Origin: Acidobacteriota bacterium
Lineage (GTDB): Bacteria > Acidobacteriota > Blastocatellia > RBC074
Direction: 5' to 3'
DNA: 7,563 nucleotides
Assembly (NCBI GenBank): GCA_017991275.1
Contig: JAGNMH010000252.1
Coordinates: forward strand, 1 to 7,563
The translations under genes were made by a program, and so were the position numbers. Shown here in pieces: positions 1 through 5,675 of this stretch (position 1 is the first letter of the stretch; each line of letters starts with the position of its first letter). The notes under the pieces are model-generated. The model saw nothing but the letters and a program-made list of their open reading frames with translations, ran no database searches and was not told the DNA's origin.

Positions 1-381
1 TCCGTCAGCGCCGGTGGCGACAATTCCGTCAGCCCCAGTTGCGACAATTCCATTTGGTTGATTGATTAAGACTGAGTTGGCTTGATACGTTCTCCCACTT
101 GACCCCAGAAGCGTCAAACCTGAAAAACCGACTGCAGTCAAACTCTCGGCTCTTGTAATTCCAACCTGATCAGCGCCAGTCGCCGTAATGCCATCAGCAT
201 GAGCGATGCTGCCGGTTGCGGCTAAGGTGTTGACCAGGGTTGTGGCGGTTGTGGCCAAGCGTTCAGCACCGATCACCTTATTCCCGAAAGACTTCGCCGG
301 TATGATAGCGAGCGAGATAATCAGCGCCAGTGCGGTTGAACGCCGTATTTTCAGTATGAAATTAATGGCTTGAGTTTGCAT
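1..381 (-). CDS. Secreted octapeptide-repeat protein, 5' part (runs off the left edge)
   Basis: Open reading frame on the minus strand from ATG at 381-379 to the window edge, 127 codons with no stop, so the C-terminus is missing. The first 30 or so residues look like a Sec signal peptide: a basic start (K11, R13, R14), a hydrophobic stretch at about 16-29 (STALALIISLAIIPA) and a possible cleavage site after A29. Residues 111-118 and 119-126 are two exact GIVATGAD octapeptides, and 64-71 is a degenerate copy (GITATGAD), so the repeat probably continues beyond the edge. Short glycine-rich repeats with regular I/V/A suggest an extracellular beta-rich or adhesin-like protein, but the family is not named with confidence and no catalytic motif is seen. 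The start is supported by a near-perfect Shine-Dalgarno five bases upstream. The gene lies 148 bases downstream of the stop of the BTAD regulator, on the same strand. Confidence 0.8.
   Translation of the reverse strand, partial: MQTQAINFILKIRRSTALALIISLAIIPAKSFGNKVIGAERLATTATTLVNTLAATGSIAHADGITATGADQVGITRAESLTAVGFSGLTLLGSSGRTYQANSVLINQPNGIVATGADGIVATGADG
4..51 (-). repeat. Two 24-bp in-frame repeats encoding GIVATGAD
   Basis: Bases 4-27 and 28-51 encode the same octapeptide. They differ at a few synonymous positions (for example GCGCC versus CCCCA in the plus-strand reading), so the DNA has drifted while the peptide has stayed the same. This suggests selection on the repeat peptide and not a very recent slippage event. 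The array is cut by the window edge and its copy number is unknown. Confidence 0.75.
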
Positions 382-386
382 CGAAT

Positions 387-394
387 ACCTCCTC
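387..394 (-). promoter_or_regulatory. Strong ribosome binding site of the repeat protein
   Basis: The minus strand reads GAGGAGGT, then five bases, then ATG at 381. This near-complete anti-16S match fixes the start of the secreted protein and suggests efficient translation. Confidence 0.8.
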
Positions 395-425
395 AGGTTG
401 GTTAACATTCTGGCTATTTTCAAAA

Positions 426-459
426 ATGGCCGCAGATGGCCGCAGATGGCCGCAGATGG
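426..459. repeat. 10-bp tandem repeat, 3.4 copies
   Basis: The unit ATGGCCGCAG occurs perfectly three times (426-435, 436-445, 446-455), followed by ATGG. It lies 45-78 bases upstream of the start codon of the secreted repeat protein, between that gene and the BTAD regulator. Copy-number change would alter promoter or leader spacing by ten bases per unit. A short reading frame starting inside it on the plus strand is not considered a gene. Confidence 0.85.
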
Positions 460-529
460 TTGTTACAAATGGTTTATGTCACAACCGGTGATTTAATGGA
501 TTGCTGTCCTGATTCGAATAGAACAGTTG

Positions 530-3500
530 TTACACGATCAATTGCCGATAGATTTTCTGAGTTTCAGCAGCAGGCTCTATCTCGAGTTCTTTTCGCAAAA
601 TTGCGCGTAAATTCTCATATTGGTCTCTGACTGCAACGCCGTTGCCTTGTGCGGCGTGCGCGCGCATGACCAGGCAGTGGATGTCTTCGCGGAAAGGGTC
701 GTCGCGCAAAATCTGATGAGCCAGATGTAAGGAACGAAACCACTCTTCGGCGCGCTGAGCCTCAATGACCAAGGTTTCCAGCATGTGAAGGTATTGTTCG
801 TGGTAATAAGTTTGTTGCTCTTCGGCCCAATCAAAGTAACACTCCTGCATGAATTCACCCCTGTAAAGCTTGACGGCCGCCTCGAAATAAGAAACGCACT
901 GGTCTGGTTTTCTTGCTCGGCGCGCTGCTTCGCCTTCAGCCAGCAGATGGTCGAACTCTTCGATGTCTATCGAGTAGGAGAACTCCGGGTTGAGCATGTA
1001 AGCGCCGTCACGGTAAAGCAAAAAATTCAATTTGAATGGTTGGTTGCTATTGAGCGCCTTGCGAATATGCGAAACAGTTGGGTGAAAATTTCTGGACACG
1101 ACGTCCAAATCCGTTTCGCCCCAAAAAGTTTCAATAATAATGTCCTTTGAAGCGCGGCGATGGCGCCGTGAGGCAATGAAACAAAGAATGTCGTGTGCTC
1201 GCCGAGTCGTCCAGGCGTCGGCTGCAAATGTTCGTTTTGGGTCTCGGTAAATTTCCACAGGGCCAAGCAAGTTGATGGTCAGATCGGTCATCAATCCCGA
1301 AGCAGCCTGGCTGGGTTGTAGAGTTGTAATTGTAAGCCTGCCTGATGGCATGGGATCGGCTGGCTGGCTGTACATATCTGGCGGCAACAGTTCCATCACT
1401 TCCGGCAATGCAAATAGCTGCGGAGTTGCGGCCACTTTTCGCTTCAGCCAATATTCGTATTCGTATCGTGCCGCTAACTCCATTGCGCGCCCCAATCGTT
1501 CCATCATCGGCACTTCGCGACCGGCAGAGTAATCAACCTGGGCAAGCTCCAGGCAGGCCTGAGCTTCGTAAAAGTAAAAACTGTTGCGGCGAAAGTAATC
1601 GAGAGCAGATTCTAAGTCGGGGCGCGCCAGTTCGTGAGCACCCTGCGCTATCAGAACTCGCCCGCGAGTAAGCGCCGCCGTATGGATGAGCATCTCTTCT
1701 TTTAATTCGTGGCGCGCGTTGACCAATTGATCAATCAGTTTGCGTGCGCCTGAGAGTTCACCATTTCGCAGCTTCAGCAAAGTCTGCTCTTCCAGTATTT
1801 CTCGCCGTGCCAACTCAATTCCTGCCTTGTCGTAATCGCGTTCGGCTCGCTGATAATATTCTGCGGCCCTGGAGACGTCGCCGAGTTCACGGTACAGATT
1901 GCCGTAAGCCTCTAAAGTTTCGCCTCTGGCGGCAATCAGGCTGAATGTCTGGCACAACTCCAGCGCCAGGTCCAGACGCTGTTCGCAGGATTCAAATTCC
2001 CCACGATAAAAGTGGCAACGCGCCATGTTCAAATGCGCTGTTGCCTCCTGAGGCAAAGGAGATGCATTCCCCTCATTTCGCAACAAGCGGCGCAACCAAC
2101 GCAACGCCTCACCGAAATCTCCTCGCATCATTGGCGGCAAACCCAGATTGTGAACGATCAGACGGGCGTAATGCTCATCATGCTGCTCTTCTGCCGATTG
2201 CAAAGCCGTGCGGAATTCCTGTTCGGCCTCAGTCCATCTCCCCTGCGAAACCAGGCATAATCCGCGCGTATTACCGCATTTGACGCGAACCGCCGACTGC
2301 TCTCCTGTTAGTTCAGTAGCGCGGTCCAAGTGGGCGAACGCTTCGTTGAATTGGCCGCGGCGTCTGGCAATTGTCGCGAGTGAGTGGAGAGCTTCAGCTT
2401 CGCCTTCATCGTCGCCTTGTTCGCGCAGCAGTACAGTGGCTCGGCGAAGCATGGATTGTGCTTCGTCATATTCGCCACGCAGCCGCGAAACTTCCGCCCG
2501 GTGGGTAATCCCTCGCGGGTAATGTTCGATTGCTTTGTCTGGAAGGGCATCCTGCAGGGCAACGAGAGAGTTGAGCGATCCTGAAGCGATCCACGCTTGT
2601 CCTTTTTCTGCGATGAGTTTGGCCGCGTTCTCAAACTCATCAGCCACCAGAAAATGTCGTGCCGCCTGCTCCCAATTTCCTAAACCCAGGAAGTGTGTGG
2701 CGACGCGAGCATGTTCGGCTATAACACCCGTCTGTCCAATTTCCGAGTGTAGCCGCCGTCGCAAAAAACTCTGGAAGAGCGGATGCAGCCTGTATTCTTC
2801 GCTGTTACCATCCCCGGCAACGGTGGCGAAGACATTACGGCGCACCAATGACGGCAAGATAATCAGGTAGTCGGATTCGGGATAAAGCTGTGCGCAAGTC
2901 TCCAAATCAATGCGCTCCAGCAATGAGATACGCAACAGAAGCCAGCGCACGTTTTCTGGTTCGAAGTACAAAACCTCTTCGGCGAAATAATCAAAGAGGT
3001 CGCGCTCGGATTGTCGGATTACTTCGCCGAGATTGGGCAGAGCGGCTGGTGCATCTGCGCGAGCCAAGGATTTACGCTGCGCCACCTGGCATATAAGCTG
3101 CAAAGCCATAGCCCAACCCTGCGTCCGCTCGCGGAATTCAACCAATTGCTCAGAGGTAAGGTCCAGACCAAAAACGTGACGAAATAATCCCTGCATCTCG
3201 TCATCCATAAACAGCAAGTCGTCGTGATCAATAGTTGAAAGCGCCCCCTGTGAGCGCGGCTTCGCCAGTTGTAAAGGAGGTGTGTCGCGAGAAATAACAA
3301 TAAAATGTAAAACTTCGGGCTGGTATGCGAGGAGCCGGTCAACTGCCGAATGCACGGAATCTGCGGCACCTATGTGATGGTAATCGTCCAATACGATTAC
3401 CAGTTGCTGCTCGACGCGCTCAAGTATCTCGTTGAGCAGCATGTCCACGGCGTGTTCCGGATGCTGCCCGACCTCGCCTGCTGATTGCCGTAGATAGGCC

Positions 3501-3871
3501 AGTATGGTTTGGCCGAAATCAGGAATGATTTGTCGGATTCCATGTATTATGTAACTTAGGAAGATCACCGAATCGGCATCTGTATGATCCAACTGGTACC
3601 AGACAAACTGGCGAACGTGTGCTCGCACGAAATCAGCCACAAGTGTTGTCTTGCCGGCTCCGGCGTTGGCGGTTACAAGTGTGACCGGGCGCGAGAGATT
3701 GTCACGCAGCCTCTCGACAAGTCGAGGTCTTGATAGAAGAGCGGGCAGAGGCCGTGGCGGCAGCAATTTTGTGCGAAGGAAGAAGGCAGGCTGGGGCGCT
3801 ACCAATTCTATTGGTGGTCGGGACAGCCCTGACCGCGGCCATTCTTGGTGATGTGATGGGCTATTGATCAT
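530..3871 (-). CDS. MalT-like STAND ATPase transcription regulator with C-terminal winged helix and BTAD
   Basis: A 1113-residue cytoplasmic signal-integrating transcription factor. Residues 33-50 (RTKLLPPRP...SRPRL) are the usual entry to MalT-type NTPases. Walker A is at 68-75 (ANAGAGKT, K74), Walker B at 157-163 (LVIVLDD), and a sensor-like FIVISR at 190-195. RTQGWAMAL at about 249-257 and the LHPLFQSFLRRRL segment at 362-374 match the MalT-type lid and helical connector. Residues about 390-810 are helical TPR-like repeats (A-x-x-x-x-L/G-x-x-x-x-A spacing), probably the inducer or partner sensor. Residues 864-945 form an OmpR/SARP-like winged helix (INLLGPVEIY, then TVSHIRKAL), and 966-1113 a bacterial transcriptional activation domain. 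In the classic AfsR order the DNA-binding module is N-terminal; here it is C-terminal, where MalT has its LuxR HTH. ATP binding and partner-controlled oligomerisation are expected from the family; the target genes are unknown. The start follows AAGG nine bases and GAAGG three bases upstream, and no other early Met exists. The gene appears intact. Confidence 0.93.
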   Translation of the reverse strand: MINSPSHHQEWPRSGLSRPPIELVAPQPAFFLRTKLLPPRPLPALLSRPRLVERLRDNLSRPVTLVTANAGAGKTTLVADFVRAHVRQFVWYQLDHTDADSVIFLSYIIHGIRQIIPDFGQTILAYLRQSAGEVGQHPEHAVDMLLNEILERVEQQLVIVLDDYHHIGAADSVHSAVDRLLAYQPEVLHFIVISRDTPPLQLAKPRSQGALSTIDHDDLLFMDDEMQGLFRHVFGLDLTSEQLVEFRERTQGWAMALQLICQVAQRKSLARADAPAALPNLGEVIRQSERDLFDYFAEEVLYFEPENVRWLLLRISLLERIDLETCAQLYPESDYLIILPSLVRRNVFATVAGDGNSEEYRLHPLFQSFLRRRLHSEIGQTGVIAEHARVATHFLGLGNWEQAARHFLVADEFENAAKLIAEKGQAWIASGSLNSLVALQDALPDKAIEHYPRGITHRAEVSRLRGEYDEAQSMLRRATVLLREQGDDEGEAEALHSLATIARRRGQFNEAFAHLDRATELTGEQSAVRVKCGNTRGLCLVSQGRWTEAEQEFRTALQSAEEQHDEHYARLIVHNLGLPPMMRGDFGEALRWLRRLLRNEGNASPLPQEATAHLNMARCHFYRGEFESCEQRLDLALELCQTFSLIAARGETLEAYGNLYRELGDVSRAAEYYQRAERDYDKAGIELARREILEEQTLLKLRNGELSGARKLIDQLVNARHELKEEMLIHTAALTRGRVLIAQGAHELARPDLESALDYFRRNSFYFYEAQACLELAQVDYSAGREVPMMERLGRAMELAARYEYEYWLKRKVAATPQLFALPEVMELLPPDMYSQPADPMPSGRLTITTLQPSQAASGLMTDLTINLLGPVEIYRDPKRTFAADAWTTRRAHDILCFIASRRHRRASKDIIIETFWGETDLDVVSRNFHPTVSHIRKALNSNQPFKLNFLLYRDGAYMLNPEFSYSIDIEEFDHLLAEGEAARRARKPDQCVSYFEAAVKLYRGEFMQECYFDWAEEQQTYYHEQYLHMLETLVIEAQRAEEWFRSLHLAHQILRDDPFREDIHCLVMRAHAAQGNGVAVRDQYENLRAILRKELEIEPAAETQKIYRQLIV

Positions 3872-4186
3872 CAGCCTTCGCCTTTTACTAATCTATTTAG
3901 CCTGTCGGCCTACTACTCAAATATTTAAAGAACCTATACGTGATGTATGGTTTTGCGAAGTGGGAGTTGTATAAGTTCAGTTGGTCGCGTTCACAATCGC
4001 ATAATTAGTCACAGCCACTATTTTGCAATTCTAGTGAGGTTAATTTCACGTGCATATCCTAGAGTAGCATCACTGTTGCCGGATTATTCAGCTATCCCAC
4101 CTGATTTTCTACACTGATTTGCACCCCGCCTGCAACCGAAATTTTTCACCGATTTGTCTAGCTGGAATTTTTTGCCATTTGAACAG
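3872..4186. other. Non-coding gap between the two STAND genes
   Basis: 315 bases with no convincing coding sequence and no recognisable remnant of a TPR or DNA-binding domain downstream of the short NTPase gene. It holds a candidate promoter for the BTAD regulator (3968-3996). It also holds a small dyad, ATAC-n5-GTAT, flanked by CC and GG (3933-3950), a dyad GTGA-n8-TCAC inside TCTAG/CTAGA (4030-4063), and a TTGCA-n7-TGCAA dyad (4119-4135). Three near-copies of CACYGATTT, the first with an extra base, lie at 4098-4107, 4112-4121 and 4147-4156. No clear rho-independent terminator for the upstream gene was found. Confidence 0.6.
3968..3996 (-). promoter_or_regulatory. Candidate sigma70-type promoter of the BTAD regulator
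   Basis: On the minus strand TTGTGA (3996-3991) is followed by 17 bases and TATACA (3973-3968). Each hexamer matches the consensus at four of six positions with ideal spacing. It would give a leader of about 90 bases that includes the ATAC/GTAT dyad at 3936-3948, a possible operator. A second TGTGAC lies just upstream (4013-4008). Confidence 0.4.
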
Positions 4187-4906
4187 CTATCCAAAATCCA
4201 TGATGGTATCCGCCTTCGCCTGAATTGCCGCAGCGCGTAAATTGCTCGCGCGTCCTCCCGTGAGTTCGAGTGTCAGATGAGCCTGCTTTGAACTGAGCCC
4301 GTAAGCGGAAAATAATTCCTCTGCTTCTAGTGTATTAAAAAAGAGCATCTGTTCGTTAAGGACAAATAAGCGATGCTTAGAGCGCATACGCCACAACGGC
4401 GCAGGTGGCAGGCCGCGGCCAATGATCAAAATGTGTACTTCGGCTGGCAGCAAAGTAAGCAGGCGCTGAAAAAATGGTGACAACCATTCAGCGTCGTAAA
4501 TCAAGTGCAAATCGTCAAGCACCAAGAGCAGCGGCTCCATTTGATTCTCCAACTCGTATATGAATGATTCGACTAGCTTGGAGAGACTGAATTCAACCGC
4601 GTTTTCTGGAAACTGCTTTTGTGTTTTAGCGCCGAATCCCGGGAATGCCTGGGCCACACTAGCCACTAAATATTCGATAAAGATAGATAGTTTTGCATCT
4701 GGTGCATCCACCTTATACCAGGCAACTGGACGATTACAGCGTCGCGCAAAATCAGTTGCAAGCAAGGTTTTGCCTGTTCCTGCACGCCCGTTTACGACTG
4801 TAGCGTTCCCATTGTTGAGATTTTCTCGCAATGCATTGAGTAGCCTCGGCCTGTAAATACTTGGAGTCTCCACTGGTATCGCTATTTTGGTGGAATTTAG
4901 TTTCAT
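4187..4906 (-). CDS. Stand-alone MalT-like STAND NTPase domain protein
   Basis: A 239-residue protein made almost only of the NTPase core seen at the N-terminus of the neighbouring 1113-residue regulator. It has the entry motif IYRPRLLNAL at 17-26, Walker A GRAGTGKT at 40-47 (K46), WYKVDAPDA at 63-71 (compare WYQLDHTDAD in the paralogue), Walker B LLLVLDD at 126-132 and the sensor-like ILIIGR at 159-164. It ends soon after LTGGRASNLRAA (215-226), which aligns with the lid motif T-x-G-W but has R where W is usual. The winged-helix connector, TPR and DNA-binding parts are absent, so it cannot be a conventional regulator. It may bind and modulate the large paralogue, act as an ATP-dependent switch with another partner, or be a truncated copy. 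The intact motifs, good ribosome binding site (AGGAAG) and lack of recognisable downstream remnants favour a real short gene. The minus strand is shared with the BTAD gene, 315 bases away. Confidence 0.82.
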   Translation of the reverse strand: MKLNSTKIAIPVETPSIYRPRLLNALRENLNNGNATVVNGRAGTGKTLLATDFARRCNRPVAWYKVDAPDAKLSIFIEYLVASVAQAFPGFGAKTQKQFPENAVEFSLSKLVESFIYELENQMEPLLLVLDDLHLIYDAEWLSPFFQRLLTLLPAEVHILIIGRGLPPAPLWRMRSKHRLFVLNEQMLFFNTLEAEELFSAYGLSSKQAHLTLELTGGRASNLRAAAIQAKADTIMDFG

Positions 4907-4907
4907 T

Positions 4908-4913
4908 CTTCCT
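4908..4913 (-). promoter_or_regulatory. Ribosome binding site of the short NTPase gene
   Basis: The minus strand reads AGAAGGAAGA directly before ATG at 4906. The spacing is tight, but the purine run is the best in the area and supports this start over upstream frames. Confidence 0.55.
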
Positions 4914-4973
4914 TCTGCCAGCCTGAAGCAAGATTAAAGTTTGATTCTGTAAGTCGCACTTCGTCACAAATCG

Positions 4974-5012
4974 AATCTTTGGTGAAAGATTTAATGTCTT
5001 ATGAAAAGATTC
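4974..5012. promoter_or_regulatory. Candidate operator: three AAAGATT half-sites
   Basis: AATCTTT (4974-4980), GGTG, AAAGATT (4985-4991) form a perfect 7-bp inverted repeat with a 4-base centre. A third copy, AAAGATT, is at 5005-5011. The cluster is 68-106 bases upstream of the start codon of the short NTPase gene, in the divergent intergenic region. It could be a repressor or activator site, or a transcript hairpin. The regulator is not known. Confidence 0.45.
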
Positions 5013-5032
5013 AACGACGGGTTTAGTGTAAA

Positions 5033-5067
5033 TAGCTACACTTGAGGAATACTTGAGCTAGTAGCTA
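5033..5067. promoter_or_regulatory. Candidate enhancer or operator: TAGCTAC/GTAGCTA dyad around ACTTGAG repeats
   Basis: TAGCTAC (5033-5039) and GTAGCTA (5061-5067) are perfect inverted repeats 21 bases apart. Between them ACTTGAG occurs twice (5040-5046 and 5051-5057) at an 11-bp period, about one helical turn. The inverted hexamer CTCAAG recurs at 5121-5126 and 5197-5202. Helically phased sites in a region upstream of an enhancer-binding protein gene would suit a dimeric activator such as the adjacent protein, but this link is inference. Confidence 0.4.
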
Positions 5068-5279
5068 AATTAACATGAATTAGGTTCGTAACTGGTTTTT
5101 GTAGAAGTGTTTAAGATTATCTCAAGGCTATAAGGGAAGTGTCTTTTGGCACGCCGTTTTTGATGACAGGTCTATTATTTTAGTCCTTAAGAATTACTCA
5201 AGCGGTTTAAGTATTCTGAGCCTGCGACTTGGAAAGTTAGGTCATTTGGTCGGCTATGGGTAGTTCAAGCAAGTTTGTA

Positions 5280-5593
5280 AAGGCTCTGAGCTCAGCCTTA
5301 GTCAATGGTGCTAGCGTCCGGTTTACAGCTGACTTTTCCTGGGTAATGGTTTGCCTTTTGTGGGAAGGCAGGCTTGATTCTTGTGATCCGAGCCTAATAC
5401 TCCATCAGGCTGAAAACGATGGATTCGATTTCAGCTAAGTTCTGTGGTTTCAACACCACTATCCATCAAAATCAACCTGATGGAGTACTAGGTTTGAGTT
5501 AGCTGGCAGAACCTCTGACCTTATAGTGAGTGTCGAATGGGGAGCTACCTCACTAGAGGCCAGCAAAAGACGGTGTCAGGTTGACCCTAACTC
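5280..5593 (+). ncRNA. Candidate structured RNA (undescribed; strand assumed)
   Basis: Successive paired segments can be drawn by hand without conflict. H1 is AAGGCT 5280-5285 with AGCCTT 5294-5299. H2 (weak) is AGTCA 5300-5304 with TGACT 5330-5334. H3 is TGCCTT 5352-5357 with AAGGCA 5365-5370. H4 has 34-base arms 5391-5424 and 5461-5494, with an inner GTGGT/ACCAC hairpin at 5444-5459. H5 is GAGTTAG 5496-5502 with CTAACTC 5587-5593, enclosing CTGG/CCAG (5503-5506/5560-5563), CCTC/GAGG (5512-5515/5556-5559) and TAGTGAG/CTCACTA (5524-5530/5549-5555), so the 3' side 5549-5563 is continuously paired. A GTCA-GGT-TGAC hairpin (5575-5585) sits in the 3' branch. No match to tRNA, tmRNA, RNase P, SRP or 6S landmarks was recognised. 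The plus strand is assumed because the next gene is plus; the palindromes do not decide it. The element could equally be DNA-level repeats. No clear promoter or terminator delimits it. Confidence 0.4.
5391..5494. repeat. Imperfect 34-base inverted repeat with a 36-base centre
   Basis: The arms 5391-5424 and 5461-5494 agree at 27 of 34 positions, with a perfect 12-bp core (TACTCCATCAGG at 5398-5409 against 5476-5487) and a perfect 7-bp base (CGATGGAT versus ATCCATCA region). Most mismatches form one 4x4 internal loop. Each arm is also palindromic at its outer end: AGCCT-n11-AGGCT (5391-5411) and AACCT-n11-AGGTT (5474-5494). The architecture of two short palindromes in opposite orientation recalls REP doublets, though the GTAG hallmark was not found. 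It could be a transcript hairpin or a small mobile palindromic repeat. Confidence 0.7.
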
Positions 5594-5607
5594 CCAAGTC
5601 GCATAAT
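5581..5607 (+). promoter_or_regulatory. Candidate sigma70-type promoter of the enhancer-binding protein gene
   Basis: TTGACC (5581-5586) and CATAAT (5602-5607) each match the consensus at five of six positions. The spacer is 15 bases, shorter than the usual 16-18, which argues for weak or activator-dependent use. Transcription would start near 5614 and give a leader of about 60 bases. The site overlaps the 3' arm of the outermost stem of the proposed RNA fold, so the two readings partly compete. Confidence 0.35.
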
Positions 5608-5624
5608 GAAATGAAGCACAATAA

Positions 5625-5652
5625 TTAGGGGAGCGAAAGCTTTTTCACCTAA
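5625..5652 (+). promoter_or_regulatory. Leader hairpin before the enhancer-binding protein gene
   Basis: TTAGG (5625-5629) pairs with CCTAA (5648-5652) around an inner AGC-GAAA-GCT stem capped by a GNRA-type tetraloop. It ends 23 bases before ATG 5676. It may affect translation or stability. No strong Shine-Dalgarno lies between it and the start codon. Confidence 0.35.
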
Positions 5653-5675
5653 GAACATAGAGTCATTCTTTTCTG

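Larger units (their letters stand above)
4907..5675. other. Large divergent non-coding region
   Basis: 769 bases between the divergent short NTPase gene (minus) and the enhancer-binding protein gene (plus). No reading frame here has a good ribosome binding site or recognisable protein. The first part, to about 5220, is AT-rich and holds the candidate operators. The part from 5280 is more GC-balanced and dense in inverted repeats. This size is well beyond what two promoters need, which points to an RNA gene, a long leader or a repeat element. Confidence 0.7.

Noticed and set aside
1..51. CRISPR-like repeats
   Set aside because: The 24-bp repeats are adjacent, have no spacers and are in-frame codons of the secreted repeat protein.
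436..630. Plus-strand reading frame of 64 codons starting within the 10-bp tandem repeat
   Set aside because: Its start is created by the repeat unit, it has no ribosome binding site, and it overlaps the end of the BTAD gene on the other strand.
3872..4186. Decayed C-terminal remnant of a full-length MalT-like gene downstream of the short NTPase
   Set aside because: Reading on in frame past the stop gives only a short peptide without TPR, winged-helix or BTAD character, and nothing recognisable was seen in the part I translated.
4752..4967. Minus-strand frame extending upstream of the short NTPase gene
   Set aside because: It is an out-of-frame overlap of the NTPase gene, which has clear Walker motifs in its own frame.
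5256..5438. Plus-strand reading frame of 60 codons in the large non-coding region
   Set aside because: No Shine-Dalgarno before its ATG, no recognisable motif, and its sequence is taken up by the inverted repeats, including the left arm of the 34-base repeat.
5391..5593. Retron, group II intron or integron attC site
   Set aside because: No reverse transcriptase or integrase is present, no domain V-like or RYYYAAC/GTTRRRY arrangement in the right orientation was found, and the palindromes do not follow those layouts.
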